NCBI RefSeq assembly: GCF_000521485.1
Contig: NZ_BAVS01000009.1
Coordinates: 1-64,000 of the forward strand
DNA from: Gracilibacillus boraciitolerans JCM 21714
GTDB taxonomy: Bacteria; Bacillota; Bacilli; Bacillales; Amphibacillaceae
Reading direction: 5' to 3'
DNA length: 64,000 nt
A program made the translations under genes and the position numbers. Positions 11,822-20,320 of the stretch are shown here, piece by piece (position 1 is the first letter of the stretch; each line of letters opens with the position of its first letter). The notes beneath the pieces are model-generated. The model saw only the letters and a list, made by a program, of their open reading frames with translations, made no database searches and was not told where the DNA came from.

Positions 11822-12637
11822 TTATTCAGTCCTTTCAATTCGAGCCAACAGTTCTTTGTAGAAATCCTTATACTCTTTAATTGCATCATTTAATTCTTTA
11901 TTGTCTGCATTAAATCCGAAAACTGGTAATCTACCTGTACTAGCCTTCCTTGTAATAATAGTATTAAACACTAACTCAGGATAATCACTTTCTATTAATT
12001 CGTTAAACATTTTAGCATCAGATCGTCTTTTATCAGTTAATGTCCTTAATATACCTAGTTTCCTCAACCCTTTATTATAGGTTCTCTCCTGGATGGATTG
12101 GGCAGACTCAATGGATTTGAAGAAATTTTCAATAGCAGAATAGCAATATTGCGAACATTCATACATAGTCACTACATAATCACTAGCAATCAGAGCATTT
12201 GTAGTTTGTTCTGATAAAGCAGGGGGGGGTGTATCAATTAATATATAGTCGTAATCATCTTTAATAGAATCTAAAGTTAGCTTTAATTGTTCATATGCTT
12301 TCCCGTTTAAATCAAATGTATCTCCGAAATAATCATTTGTATAAATCCATTTTGGAAATAAGGCTAAATAATTATTTGCTGGTATCAAATCAATTTTTTC
12401 ATCTGCCTTATAAATATATTCTTTTGGATTTTTTGTAATGATAGCTTCAAATATAGATTTATCTTCAAATTCATTGGAAGATAAACCTGATAAAGTTTCT
12501 GACACATTTCCTTGAGAATCCATATCCACAACTAACACTTTGTATCCATCTTTAGCAAATAAATGAGATACGACACCAACTGTTGTGCTTTTGCCAACAC
12601 CGCCTTTTTGTAATCCAAAAGTAATGACCTTACTCAT
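11822..12637 (-). CDS. parA: ParA-family partition ATPase
   Basis: 271 aa Walker-type ATPase that would segregate plasmid copies together with the downstream gene. It has the deviant Walker A KGGVGKST (residues 10-17), Walker A' LVVDMDSQGN, and motif ILIDTPPPAL. The last has three prolines where ParA proteins have DTPP, because the gene carries an eight-base run (12222-12229) instead of five. No long N-terminal helix-turn-helix, so it is the short (type Ib-like) form. RBS AAGGAGAGAT precedes the ATG. Its upstream region contains the duplicated AT-rich repeat. Confidence 0.92.
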   Translation of the reverse strand: MSKVITFGLQKGGVGKSTTVGVVSHLFAKDGYKVLVVDMDSQGNVSETLSGLSSNEFEDKSIFEAIITKNPKEYIYKADEKIDLIPANNYLALFPKWIYTNDYFGDTFDLNGKAYEQLKLTLDSIKDDYDYILIDTPPPALSEQTTNALIASDYVVTMYECSQYCYSAIENFFKSIESAQSIQERTYNKGLRKLGILRTLTDKRRSDAKMFNELIESDYPELVFNTIITRKASTGRLPVFGFNADNKELNDAIKEYKDFYKELLARIERTE

Positions 12638-12639
12638 AT

Positions 12640-13215
12640 TAATCTCTCCTTCGATTTTTACTATAATCCTATTCTAATCGAAATCCGTCAACTATCTCAA
12701 CGTTTTTATATAATTAATTTTAAAATTTTAAGATTATGTTTTTTATATGTATACATTTATGTAATATTAAACGTTTGTTTATTATGAACATAATAAGTAT
12801 AAAAATCATTATTATATTCATTAACTATAAAATGAATTGTTTTTTTATAAAATTAATTAAACTATTTATATTACGTAATTATATGTTTAATTAATTAATG
12901 GCTATAATAAGGAGATGTAATTCGAAAAGTAACTTCATAATGATCTCTCCTTTGATTTTTCATTAAAATCCTACCCTAATAGAAACCCATCGACTATCTC
13001 GCATTTTCTATAATATTAAATTCAGAAAATTAATATTAAGTTTCATAATATGTATACATTTATGTAATATTAAACGTTTGATTATAAATAATATATTATA
13101 TATAAGTATTAATTTAATATTAATCAATTATAACATTATTTGTTTCTTTATAAAATTAAGTAATTAGATAAAATTACTTATCAGTATATATAAAATATTA
13201 TTTAATCTAATAAAG
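12640..13215. repeat. Duplicated AT-rich region upstream of parA, candidate partition site
   Basis: Two diverged direct copies of about 270 bp (about 12640-12920 and 12940-13210). Each begins with the complement of a parA-like ribosome binding site and contains an identical 30-mer (12748-12777 and 13051-13080) starting TGTATACATTTATG and ending AAACGTTTG. A shorter variant (ATGTTTACATTTAC..AAACGTTT) lies beyond the par genes at about 11310-11332. Repeats flanking a par operon are typical of centromere sites. Alternatively this is a tandem duplication of the promoter. No gene is present. Confidence 0.5.
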
Positions 13216-13458
13216 AAACGTAATATAAAAAGTAAGTTTATAAAACTTTGTATAAAAAGTATTTGATATATGTTAAATACTTTGCTATGATTTACTTGTA
13301 TTATTATTTTTTTATTCACTCTTTGAGTGGTTGCGCATCCTCTATTTCAAGAGGAAAGGCATCGTAAAATGTATTTAATGTCCTCATTTACAGAGTGCAT
13401 GAACGATTAAAATTATTTTGTTATGTAGTAAATTTATAAAAAAATAGATTGATATATT

Positions 13459-13513
13459 AAAACATTTCTTGATTTTCTATGTGCGTTTGCATGTAGGCAA
13501 GGAATGTTTTTTA
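13459..13513 (+). terminator. Hairpin with T-run before the 13549 gene
   Basis: A 13-bp stem (13459-13471 with 13498-13510, one G.T pair) and a 26-nt loop, followed by six Ts. It stands 35 nt upstream of the next start codon, so it may end a leader transcript. Smaller inverted repeats (CACTC/GAGTG near 13317 and CCTCT/AGAGG near 13338) precede it. Confidence 0.5.
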
Positions 13514-13548
13514 TTTATATAAAAAATCAAAAAGAAAGGAGTTTAAAA

Positions 13549-13761
13549 ATGAGCTTAGAACACCCTGACATTACTCAAATGAATCAGCGTGGTTATATAT
13601 CACAAAATGATCCATTGGATGATGTACTTCCAGTCCGTATTGCAAATTGCTTTATTTGTGATGAAACGATCACCAATGAAAATGAAGTAGATGCAATGGA
13701 ATATGAAGGAGAAAATTATTGTTGCAAAGAGTGTCTAATCGAAGATATTCAACAAATTTAG
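13549..13761 (+). CDS. Small putative zinc-binding protein
   Basis: 70 aa. The ATG at 13549 follows AAAGGAG at 7 nt; the frame is open further upstream but that part lies within the terminator hairpin. Two cysteine pairs (CFIC and CCKEC, about residues 44-64) suggest a zinc ribbon. It is the first gene of a run with RadC, DUF6744-like, MoxR and VWA genes, and resembles the small Cys protein at 18209. Function unknown. Confidence 0.6.
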   Translation: MSLEHPDITQMNQRGYISQNDPLDDVLPVRIANCFICDETITNENEVDAMEYEGENYCCKECLIEDIQQI

Positions 13762-13814
13762 ATTTTATAAAGAAGAGAGAAAATTCAAAAGAAATTTTAA
13801 AGGGAGAGATATAA

Positions 13815-14388
13815 ATGAGAGATTTATTCATTAATTTAGTAGGGGGGGAAAAAGAAGGAATAGCTATTTCAGAAGCAGTATCACAATATGATTTATTCGA
13901 TGTTACTGTGGAAGAATTAATGCAGATTGAAGGTGTGGGTAGAGTAAAAGCAGAAAGAATATTTAACGCTATTAACTTAGGAAAATATGCTATTGCTCAT
14001 AAAGAGGATAAATATATTATCCGTTCCCCCAGAAGATGCAGCTGATCATTTAATGAATGAAATGAGGTATTTAAAACAAGAGCATTTTGTTGCATTGTTT
14101 TTAGATACGAAAAATAAAGTAATACACAAAGAAACTGTATTTATAGGGTCTTTGAATGCTTCCATTGTTCATCCACGTGAAGTATTTCGTATTGCTATTA
14201 AGAAAGCGAGTGGTTCTATTATCGTGTGCCATAACCATCCAAGTGGAGATCCCATTCCGTCAAACGAAGATGTACAGGTAACAAAGAGATTGAAAGAATC
14301 AGGGAAAATGATTGGAATTGAAGTATTGGATCATATTATTATCGGTGATGGTAATTTTATTTCCTTAAAAGAAAAAGGTTATCTCTAA
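13815..14388 (+). pseudogene. radC: RadC-family JAB/MPN protein, frameshifted
   Basis: RadC-type protein with an N-terminal helix-hairpin-helix (IEGVGRVKAERI) and C-terminal JAMM metal site ([14 protein letters not shown]). The frame breaks at a C5 run (14026-14030). With four Cs the reading continues as [18 protein letters not shown], the usual RadC sequence, so the gene is otherwise intact. A G7 run at 13842-13848 gives LVGGEKEG for the expected LVGEKEG. Plasmid RadC homologues are common accessory genes of unclear function. RBS AAGGGAGAG. A strong terminator follows at 14400. Confidence 0.85.
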
Positions 14389-14399
14389 AGAGAAGAAAC

Positions 14400-14436
14400 A
14401 GTCAAGCGGCTTTACTAGTTGCTTGACTTATTTTTT
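14400..14436 (+). terminator. Rho-independent terminator
   Basis: Perfect 8-bp stem AGTCAAGC/GCTTGACT (14400-14407, 14421-14428) followed by TATTTTTT, directly after radC. Confidence 0.8.
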
Positions 14437-14456
14437 ATAGAAAGGGAGAGATGTTA

Positions 14457-15386
14457 ATGAGTGTAAATGAAAACATTCGTAACGGAAATGTCGTAGCAAT
14501 GGAAAGTAAAGGTGAAGGTGCTTTAGGTAGCATCTTTTGGTATTCCATCCACTCAGAAGTGGAAGTCACTCGGGAGGATCTATCTAAACTGTTCGATAAC
14601 ATTGGAATCGATCACTCCTGGTTACCAAATGAAATTAGACCATCTGACGCTTTCAGGAGAACTACAACAGAAATTCAAAAGAAGAAAGTACCAACCAAAA
14701 ATCCTAATATATTGCAAAACTTCTTAACAAGAGAAGTATATGCGGACACGAAAACGGTACAACGAAATATTGTTGTTGAAGAAGTAGATCAATCAGGCAA
14801 ACGATTAAACTATCGTGTCGATGCTGCCATTATTGAATTGGATAAAAAGAATGGCACGTTTAAAGTAATTGCCAAAGATAGTGAAGAACTAGCAAAGGAG
14901 TTAGCACATCAATCCAAACATAAATTTGAACGCTATATGCGGTTTTACTCGTCACAGCAATTACGTGTGATGGTGTCGAAATATCTTTCCTCTTTAGCAC
15001 CCACAGCTGTAAGACCAAATGGTGGAGTTTATTTTGTACCTGCTTCTTTTACGAATGAATTAAAGATGTTACAGCAATTATGTACGGATCTTCATTCAGA
15101 AGGTGTAGTTATACCATTGTATGACACATCAGATAATCGTGATATGGTGCTTAAAAAACTTGAAAATGAATTTATGCAAGCCTTAGCAAGATGCCAGGAG
15201 CTTGAAAATATGGATGTGCCGAAGAAGAAAATTCAAGATGCGATTGAAGATGCAAAACGAGTAGCTAACACCTATAAAAATTATCGGGATAACATTTCAT
15301 TACATGTTGAGTCCTTAGAAGATCAGTTAGACGATTTACGTGCAAGTGCTATGGCACTTACCAATAAATATGTCAATAGAAAATAA
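14457..15386 (+). CDS. DUF6744-like plasmid protein
   Basis: About 309 aa. I prefer the ATG at 14457 over 14451 because the AAAGGGAG site is then properly spaced. Mostly helical with a long C-terminal coiled coil (KKKIQDAIEDAKRVANTYKNYRDN). Internal RPNGGVYFVPASF is a striking conserved-looking segment. It resembles proteins found beside MoxR/VWA gene pairs on phages and plasmids (DUF6744 by memory). No catalytic motif seen. It belongs to the same run as the MoxR and VWA genes, which suggests a common substrate or complex. Confidence 0.6.
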   Translation: MSVNENIRNGNVVAMESKGEGALGSIFWYSIHSEVEVTREDLSKLFDNIGIDHSWLPNEIRPSDAFRRTTTEIQKKKVPTKNPNILQNFLTREVYADTKTVQRNIVVEEVDQSGKRLNYRVDAAIIELDKKNGTFKVIAKDSEELAKELAHQSKHKFERYMRFYSSQQLRVMVSKYLSSLAPTAVRPNGGVYFVPASFTNELKMLQQLCTDLHSEGVVIPLYDTSDNRDMVLKKLENEFMQALARCQELENMDVPKKKIQDAIEDAKRVANTYKNYRDNISLHVESLEDQLDDLRASAMALTNKYVNRK

Positions 15387-15403
15387 TAAAGGAGAGTATA
15401 GTT

Positions 15404-15565
15404 ATGCCATTAGAATTTTTTAATACCGTACTTGGGCGCAATTTCTATGAAGGCGATGTTCCTAAAATAGCTGCCAGTTTAGAAAAAATTGCTTCTGAGA
15501 TAGAGAGAGGTAATGACTTAAAAGAAGTTGAATTAAATCATAAAAAAAGAGAGTTAAATAGATAA
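15404..15565 (+). CDS. Small hypothetical protein between DUF6744-like and MoxR genes
   Basis: 53 aa (MPLEFFNTVLGRNFYEGDVP..., ending KKRELNR), preceded by AAAGGAG. It starts 18 nt after the upstream gene and ends 25 nt before the MoxR start, so it is surely in the same operon. Helical and amphipathic; family unknown. Confidence 0.6.
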   Translation: MPLEFFNTVLGRNFYEGDVPKIAASLEKIASEIERGNDLKEVELNHKKRELNR

Positions 15566-15593
15566 AAAAATTAAAGGAGAGATTATTATTATG
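15558..15593 (+). repeat. 36-nt translation-initiation repeat, copy 1
   Basis: The 36 nt ending in the MoxR start codon, including AAAGGAGAG and an AT-rich spacer, are identical to 61702-61737 in front of the ERF gene. The coding sequences behind them are unrelated. Confidence 0.85.
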
Positions 15594-16685
15594 TCTAAAA
15601 TTCAAGATATTCAAGCAGCGTTAAATCAAAAATACTATGAAAGAGAAGGAGAAGTCGAAGCGTTATTGACAGCTATGTTATCTAAGCAACACGTTTTATT
15701 CATTGGTGATGCAGGAACAGGTAAATCTCAACTTTCTAGTGAATTAGGAAATATTGTTCAAGGGAGTAACTATTTTCAATGGTTACTTTCCCAATTTTCC
15801 ACTCCTGAAGAATTATTCGGAGTATTATCACTAAAAGAATTAGAGCAAGGGGGGGTTTACAAGCGAAATACAAGTCATAAGCTACCTGAAGCTCATTTTG
15901 GTTTCTTAGATGAAATCTTTAAAGCAAATAGTGCTATTTTAAACAGCTTACTTACTATCATCAATGAACGGTTGTTTTATAATAACGGTTCACCAGTACA
16001 AACTCCTTTGATGAGTATTGTTGGTTCATCTAATGAGTATCCCGAAGAAGGGGAAGGGTTAGAAGCCTTGTTTGATCGTTTTCTGCTACGTTACGAGGTA
16101 GATTACATCAAGGAAGAAAAAGCATTTATTTCTTTATTAAAAGGAGATAACAATGTTCAAATTCCTACCATAACATTGGATGAATTAAAACAATACCAAT
16201 CGGAAGTAGCGCAAATAATTATTCCAGATAATGCAATAAACACGTTGGCTACTATCCGTACAGAATTAAAAGATGAAGGTATCAGACCATCTGACAGAAG
16301 ATTTAAACAATCACTTTCACTATTGCAGGCAAAAGCTTTTATTGATCAACGTACGCAAGTAGTCTTAAAAGACTTAGGACTTTTAAGTAATACACTTTGG
16401 GAAACACCTGAACAACGAAACACCGTTCGTGATATTGTGTATGACCATTGTTCGGATGTAAACGAAGTAAAGTTTGAACAATTGAAGCAAAACGCAAATG
16501 AGTTAATTGAGTTATTGCATAGTGATATAGCTAAAGACGAGTTAGAAATTATGAAAAAATTAAAAGCTCTAGCTGATGAAGTGGCTAAGATCCAATTAGA
16601 TGATGCGACAAAACAACAGCAATTTGTCGATTATCTAAAGAATACGAGGGATGAATACGCTACTAAACAGCTAGGTATATTTTAG
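15591..16685 (+). CDS. MoxR/RavA-family AAA+ ATPase
   Basis: 364 aa chaperone-like ATPase, usually working with a VWA-domain partner such as the next gene. Walker A GDAGTGKSQL (about residues 39-48), Walker B FLDEIFKA, sensor 1 region IVGSSNEYP, and the arginine-rich FDRFLLRYEVDYI segment are all in place. C-terminal third is helical. A G7 run at 15849-15855 gives LEQGGVYKR, one Gly more than expected. The gene is closest in arrangement to RavA-ViaA. On plasmids the target of such pairs is unknown. Confidence 0.88.
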   Translation: MSKIQDIQAALNQKYYEREGEVEALLTAMLSKQHVLFIGDAGTGKSQLSSELGNIVQGSNYFQWLLSQFSTPEELFGVLSLKELEQGGVYKRNTSHKLPEAHFGFLDEIFKANSAILNSLLTIINERLFYNNGSPVQTPLMSIVGSSNEYPEEGEGLEALFDRFLLRYEVDYIKEEKAFISLLKGDNNVQIPTITLDELKQYQSEVAQIIIPDNAINTLATIRTELKDEGIRPSDRRFKQSLSLLQAKAFIDQRTQVVLKDLGLLSNTLWETPEQRNTVRDIVYDHCSDVNEVKFEQLKQNANELIELLHSDIAKDELEIMKKLKALADEVAKIQLDDATKQQQFVDYLKNTRDEYATKQLGIF

Positions 16686-16752
16686 AAGAAATAAACAGGC
16701 AATCAAATAAGGTTGTCTGTATTTTAATATTCGATTTGAAAGGAGTTTTTAA

Positions 16753-18186
16753 ATGGCTAATGCCTTAAAAAGAAAAGAACATGTTTATCAAAAACCTACT
16801 ATTAATGCAGATTCATTTGATAAAAGAAGGTTTAACGAACTATTGAAAATGTCAAAAGGACTGAAGGAAATTAAAAAACAAGGTGAAGATATTCCGCAAT
16901 TTGATCAGTTAATCGGTGATATGTGGAGTAGCTTTTATAAAAACAAACCATCTTTACTGGATCAAGAAGGTATCGAAATGGATTTATATAACAACCATTC
17001 GATAATGGACCGTATGCTTCAGGAAGATGCTTTTCATGATACACATCAATTTACTATACTGGATGATCTTCATTCAGCTCTATCCACTATTGGTTTCTCT
17101 GAAAAAACAATGGAATGGATAAAAGAGAAAATAGAAAAAGATGAAAGCTTGAAGCAGTCTTATGAAAACATGCAGATTAATACTACATTGGATAATAAAC
17201 ATTCCAAAGAATATCAGCAAGCTATGGAACAGTTTAATAAAGCTCTTTCAGATTCATTAAAGCAAGATAAAAACAGCGATCAATTATCTCAAATCCTAAC
17301 AGAAGCAACAAAAGAAGCAAAACAAACCAAAGTAAATATGGAAAATTTTTTAGGTGGAATGGAAGCAGGAAAAGGACAAGCAGAAATGAAAAAGATCCCC
17401 CCCTTACGAGATCAATTTACTCTTGCTGCTCACTTAAAAACTAATCATAAGATGAAACGTATCGCTGAATGGACTGGTAGATTCAAAAGAATAGCTCAAT
17501 CTAAGCAAAAGCAAAAGTCAAAGGAATCTATATCTAAATCCGGTGTAACGACTGGAAATGAAATAGACCGGATATTGCCTAGCGAAATGCTTTATTTAGC
17601 TATTCCACAAGCGAAAGCTGACTTTCTTAGAAGATTAGCAGAAGGACAGACATTGCAATACAACAGCGAAGGAAAAAGCACTTTAGGAAAAGGATCTATC
17701 ATTCTTTGTTTGGATCAATCAGGTTCAATGAGAAAGTTAGATGATCAATCCAAAGGTTTTGCGCTTGCCCTTATGAGTATTGCCAAAAAACAAAAGCGTG
17801 ACTTTGCTTTAATCAACTTTAGCGACAAGGCGTATAACAAAGAATATCCAAAAGGGAAAATATCTACCTCTCAAATGGTCGAACTTTGTAATAATTTTTT
17901 AGACGGTGGAACAAATTTCACTCAACCTTTAATGCTAAGTGAAAAGATTATAAATAAAAGTCGTTTTAAAGATGCTGACATTATATTCATTACAGATGGC
18001 CAAGACAATATTTCTCAAGATTTTATTACATCTTTTAATCGACATAAAGAAAAGGATAAGTTTCAGGTGTTGAGCTTATTAATTGGAAATCAAGCAAAAA
18101 GAAGAACGGTCGATATGTTTTCAGACAGTGTGTTTCATGCGAATGATTTTGAAGATGAAGAAGCACAACAAATTTTTAACATATAA
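16753..18186 (+). CDS. VWA-domain protein (ViaA-like) paired with MoxR
   Basis: 477 aa. A helical N-terminal half leads to a C-terminal von Willebrand A domain with a complete MIDAS: DQSGSM (about residue 323), GGTNFTQP (the Thr), and IIFITDGQD. This is the usual adaptor partner of MoxR ATPases. A C7 run (17397-17403) reads KIPPLRDQF where a single Pro is expected. RBS GAAAGGAG. The gap to moxR is 67 nt with no obvious terminator. Confidence 0.88.
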   Translation: MANALKRKEHVYQKPTINADSFDKRRFNELLKMSKGLKEIKKQGEDIPQFDQLIGDMWSSFYKNKPSLLDQEGIEMDLYNNHSIMDRMLQEDAFHDTHQFTILDDLHSALSTIGFSEKTMEWIKEKIEKDESLKQSYENMQINTTLDNKHSKEYQQAMEQFNKALSDSLKQDKNSDQLSQILTEATKEAKQTKVNMENFLGGMEAGKGQAEMKKIPPLRDQFTLAAHLKTNHKMKRIAEWTGRFKRIAQSKQKQKSKESISKSGVTTGNEIDRILPSEMLYLAIPQAKADFLRRLAEGQTLQYNSEGKSTLGKGSIILCLDQSGSMRKLDDQSKGFALALMSIAKKQKRDFALINFSDKAYNKEYPKGKISTSQMVELCNNFLDGGTNFTQPLMLSEKIINKSRFKDADIIFITDGQDNISQDFITSFNRHKEKDKFQVLSLLIGNQAKRRTVDMFSDSVFHANDFEDEEAQQIFNI

Positions 18187-18208
18187 CAAAGAAAGGAAGA
18201 GAAGAAAT

Positions 18209-18370
18209 ATGGCATTGGTAGTAAAAGAATGCATGTGTTGTGGGGTTTCAAATACAGAAGCCGAACTACGAATGGTAGAAAGATATACAGGGTTTTTTGT
18301 TGAATGTGAGGAATGTATAAACGAATACAAGGGAGATCAGAATACTCCCAATCAACCAATGGATAGGTAA
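18209..18370 (+). CDS. Small zinc-ribbon-like protein
   Basis: 53 aa with CMCC near the N-terminus and CEEC about 27 residues later, suggesting a treble-clef or ribbon zinc site. ATG at 18209 follows GAAAGGAAGAG, 23 nt after the VWA gene, so it is cotranscribed. Recalls the Cys-pair protein at 13549. Function unknown. Confidence 0.65.
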   Translation: MALVVKECMCCGVSNTEAELRMVERYTGFFVECEECINEYKGDQNTPNQPMDR

Positions 18371-18456
18371 AATTTTAAAAAGGTTAATTAAGACAGGTAT
18401 TATAACAATCATGCTTAATATCTGTCGTTTTTAAATTATAACGAGAGGTGTTTAAA

Positions 18457-18785
18457 ATGCGTTTTATTTTATCAGATGTACATGGTTGCATAAGTTAATT
18501 AGATGAATTACTAAAAAATATAAGCAACAAACAGAAACATTAGTGTTTCTAGGGGGGGATATGGTCGATTCGTGTGGATTGGTTAAACGATTCATGGAAT
18601 TAAAACAACAATATGGTGACCAGGTTATTTTACTGAGGGGGGGAAATCATGATGATAAATTTGTGAAATAGATTCCCCGTCCATCAGAAGCACGATCATA
18701 TTATTATAATGATGCTTTATATGGTGCTTTTTGTTTGTTTTTTTATGAAAATCCTAAAAAATTTAAAGGAAGAGTTAAGAATTAA
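18457..18785 (+). pseudogene. Calcineurin-like metallophosphoesterase pseudogene
   Basis: The metal-binding motifs are readable: SDVHG near the start, LVFLG(G)DMVD, and LLRG(G)NHDD. But the gene has a TAA after HGCIS, a lost A in a run at 18523-18528, and a TAG after NHDDKFVK. The nonsense changes are not run-length effects, so it is truly decayed. It has two diagnostic G7 runs (18552-18558, 18637-18643), each adding one Gly to a motif that is otherwise near-invariant (GD and GNHD). The C-terminal half is missing. An open tail follows (about 18790-18880) that I cannot assign. Confidence 0.8.
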
Positions 18786-18888
18786 ACGACATGATTATAT
18801 AAAAAGAATTTATCTACTGCGCTCCGATTTTTACGGACATTACAGATTATTTAAGTCTCATTTTAAAAAGAAATTACAATAAAATGTA

Positions 18889-18943
18889 TTCACAATTCCA
18901 CAAAACATGATATAATCTTACATAAAGTAACAAAAAATTGTTA
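18889..18943 (+). promoter_or_regulatory. Promoter with TAACAA...TTGTTA operator upstream of rep
   Basis: A weak TTCACA -35 and TATAAT -10 (18911-18916), 16 nt apart, are followed by the palindrome TAACAAAAAATTGTTA (18928-18943). It differs at one position from the operators at 24405 and 49375, suggesting the same repressor acts here. Downstream leader sequence contains an AGTCC/GGACT inverted repeat (near 18958-18988). Confidence 0.5.
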
Positions 18944-19131
18944 TACAAAGAAAAAGAAGTCCCCACCACTCGCCAAAGTAGAAGGACTCCCTCGAAAAAA
19001 TCTGATTAAATTATATAATGATTATAAAACATATTAAAAAAAAGGTCAATACATTCTAGTAACATCTTACATAATTTCTTAATAGTTTTATATAAATGAT
19101 TATAACATTCGGGGGGGTAAAAATTGGTGGG

Positions 19132-19162
19132 GCTTCTTCTCAAAATTAAAATGAGAAGGAGC
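19132..19162 (+). promoter_or_regulatory. Hairpin sequestering the rep ribosome binding site
   Basis: GCTTCTTCTCA (19132-19142) pairs over 11 bp with TGAGAAGGAGC (19152-19162). The second arm contains the AGAAGGAG Shine-Dalgarno of the gene at 19170, so translation should be blocked unless the hairpin opens. A G7 run (19111-19117) lies just upstream. Confidence 0.6.
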
Positions 19163-19169
19163 TTTTATT

Positions 19170-19991
19170 ATGTCTAAAGGAAATATAAAAAATTATGCAA
19201 AAGATAAAGGATTTGAAATAATTCCCAGAGGTTTACTACAACATCCCAGGTTAAGTTTACAAGCTATTGGTTTACTTTGTAATTTACAATCCTATCCTGA
19301 AACTTGGAATTTGAATAAAACAGAAGTTTATACAAGATTTCCAAAAAACAAAAAAACGAGTGTTGCAAATGCATGGGAAGAATTAGTAGAGGAAAAATAT
19401 ATAATTCAGTTAAGAAGAAGGGAAGGTAAAAAATGGGATTATATTTATTATTTTAATTTAACCCCCCCTTTTACAAACGTGGAAGTACAAGAATTAGAAA
19501 ACAAGGAATCAGCTAAAGCTATGAGCTTCCGATTTTCGGAAGCCCAAAATGAGAAGCCCAAAATGGGAAGCACAAAATCAGCAGATAATAGAATAAATAT
19601 AAAAGATAATACACATAAAGATAATATACATAAAAATAACACACAAGACCAAAACCATAATCAAGAAGATCAATTAAAAGATTATATTGAATCTACCAAT
19701 CTACCTATGGGCTTAAAAAAATACTTTTTCGATCAGGTTAAGGTTTTGGTAAATGATCCTACATTTGATATTCAATCCATAGAGTATTTTTATAATACAT
19801 ATGTCCAATTAATTGATTCTAAGTGTACTAGGGATGATATAGATACATTAAATGATACTGAATTTACACATACTGTAAGGAAAATGTTTAAAAAAGTAGA
19901 TAGACCGATATATAAAATGGAATCACTTCTAAAAGAATGGGTACTATCAGCAATACATTATAAAAAGGAAAATTTCTTTGATAGAAATTAA
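19170..19991 (+). CDS. Replication-initiator / DnaD-like winged-helix protein
   Basis: 273 aa. The N-terminal 90 residues look like the winged helix of plasmid and phage replication proteins (IIPRGLLQHPRLSLQAIGLL... followed by a wing ending GKKWDYIYYF). A charged Asn/Lys linker (about 125-165) connects to a helical C-terminal domain, as in DnaD-type helicase loaders. I infer that it starts plasmid replication; this is not proven. Expression appears controlled by an operator-bearing promoter and an RBS-masking hairpin. A C7 run at 19462-19468 gives NLTPPFTN. Confidence 0.6.
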   Translation: MSKGNIKNYAKDKGFEIIPRGLLQHPRLSLQAIGLLCNLQSYPETWNLNKTEVYTRFPKNKKTSVANAWEELVEEKYIIQLRRREGKKWDYIYYFNLTPPFTNVEVQELENKESAKAMSFRFSEAQNEKPKMGSTKSADNRINIKDNTHKDNIHKNNTQDQNHNQEDQLKDYIESTNLPMGLKKYFFDQVKVLVNDPTFDIQSIEYFYNTYVQLIDSKCTRDDIDTLNDTEFTHTVRKMFKKVDRPIYKMESLLKEWVLSAIHYKKENFFDRN

Positions 19992-20320
19992 GTCAATAAA
20001 AAAACTTGATTTTCTATTAAGTATCTCCGTTTTCGTAGAGAAACATTGTAAATGGTATATGGATTTGTATTTATATACTTTTTAGCACTGTAAATCGCAG
20101 ACATATCTTCGTTGATTTACCAATGTTTTATAACATTATGTGGTAAAATGTACTTAAAGATTATGAAAATTCAGTTCTCCAACTAATGCAGCAGAAAAGG
20201 GGGATAGATTTGATAAAGCTGATGTTCTTAAAGTAATTGGAAGTATCAATAATTAACCTATTTTAACAATTCAAGATTTATAGAATGGACAATATGAAAC
20301 TATTATAGGAGCGTTCTAAA
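19992..20320. other. Intergenic, nothing recognisable
   Basis: AT-rich spacer of 329 nt with no gene, strong hairpin or repeat that I can support. A fragment near 20178-20260 may be gene debris. It has a G5 run near 20199. Confidence 0.4.

Noticed and set aside
18457-18785. Stop-codon recoding in the phosphoesterase
   Set aside because: Only this gene has in-frame TAA/TAG; other genes use these as stops, so decay is simpler.
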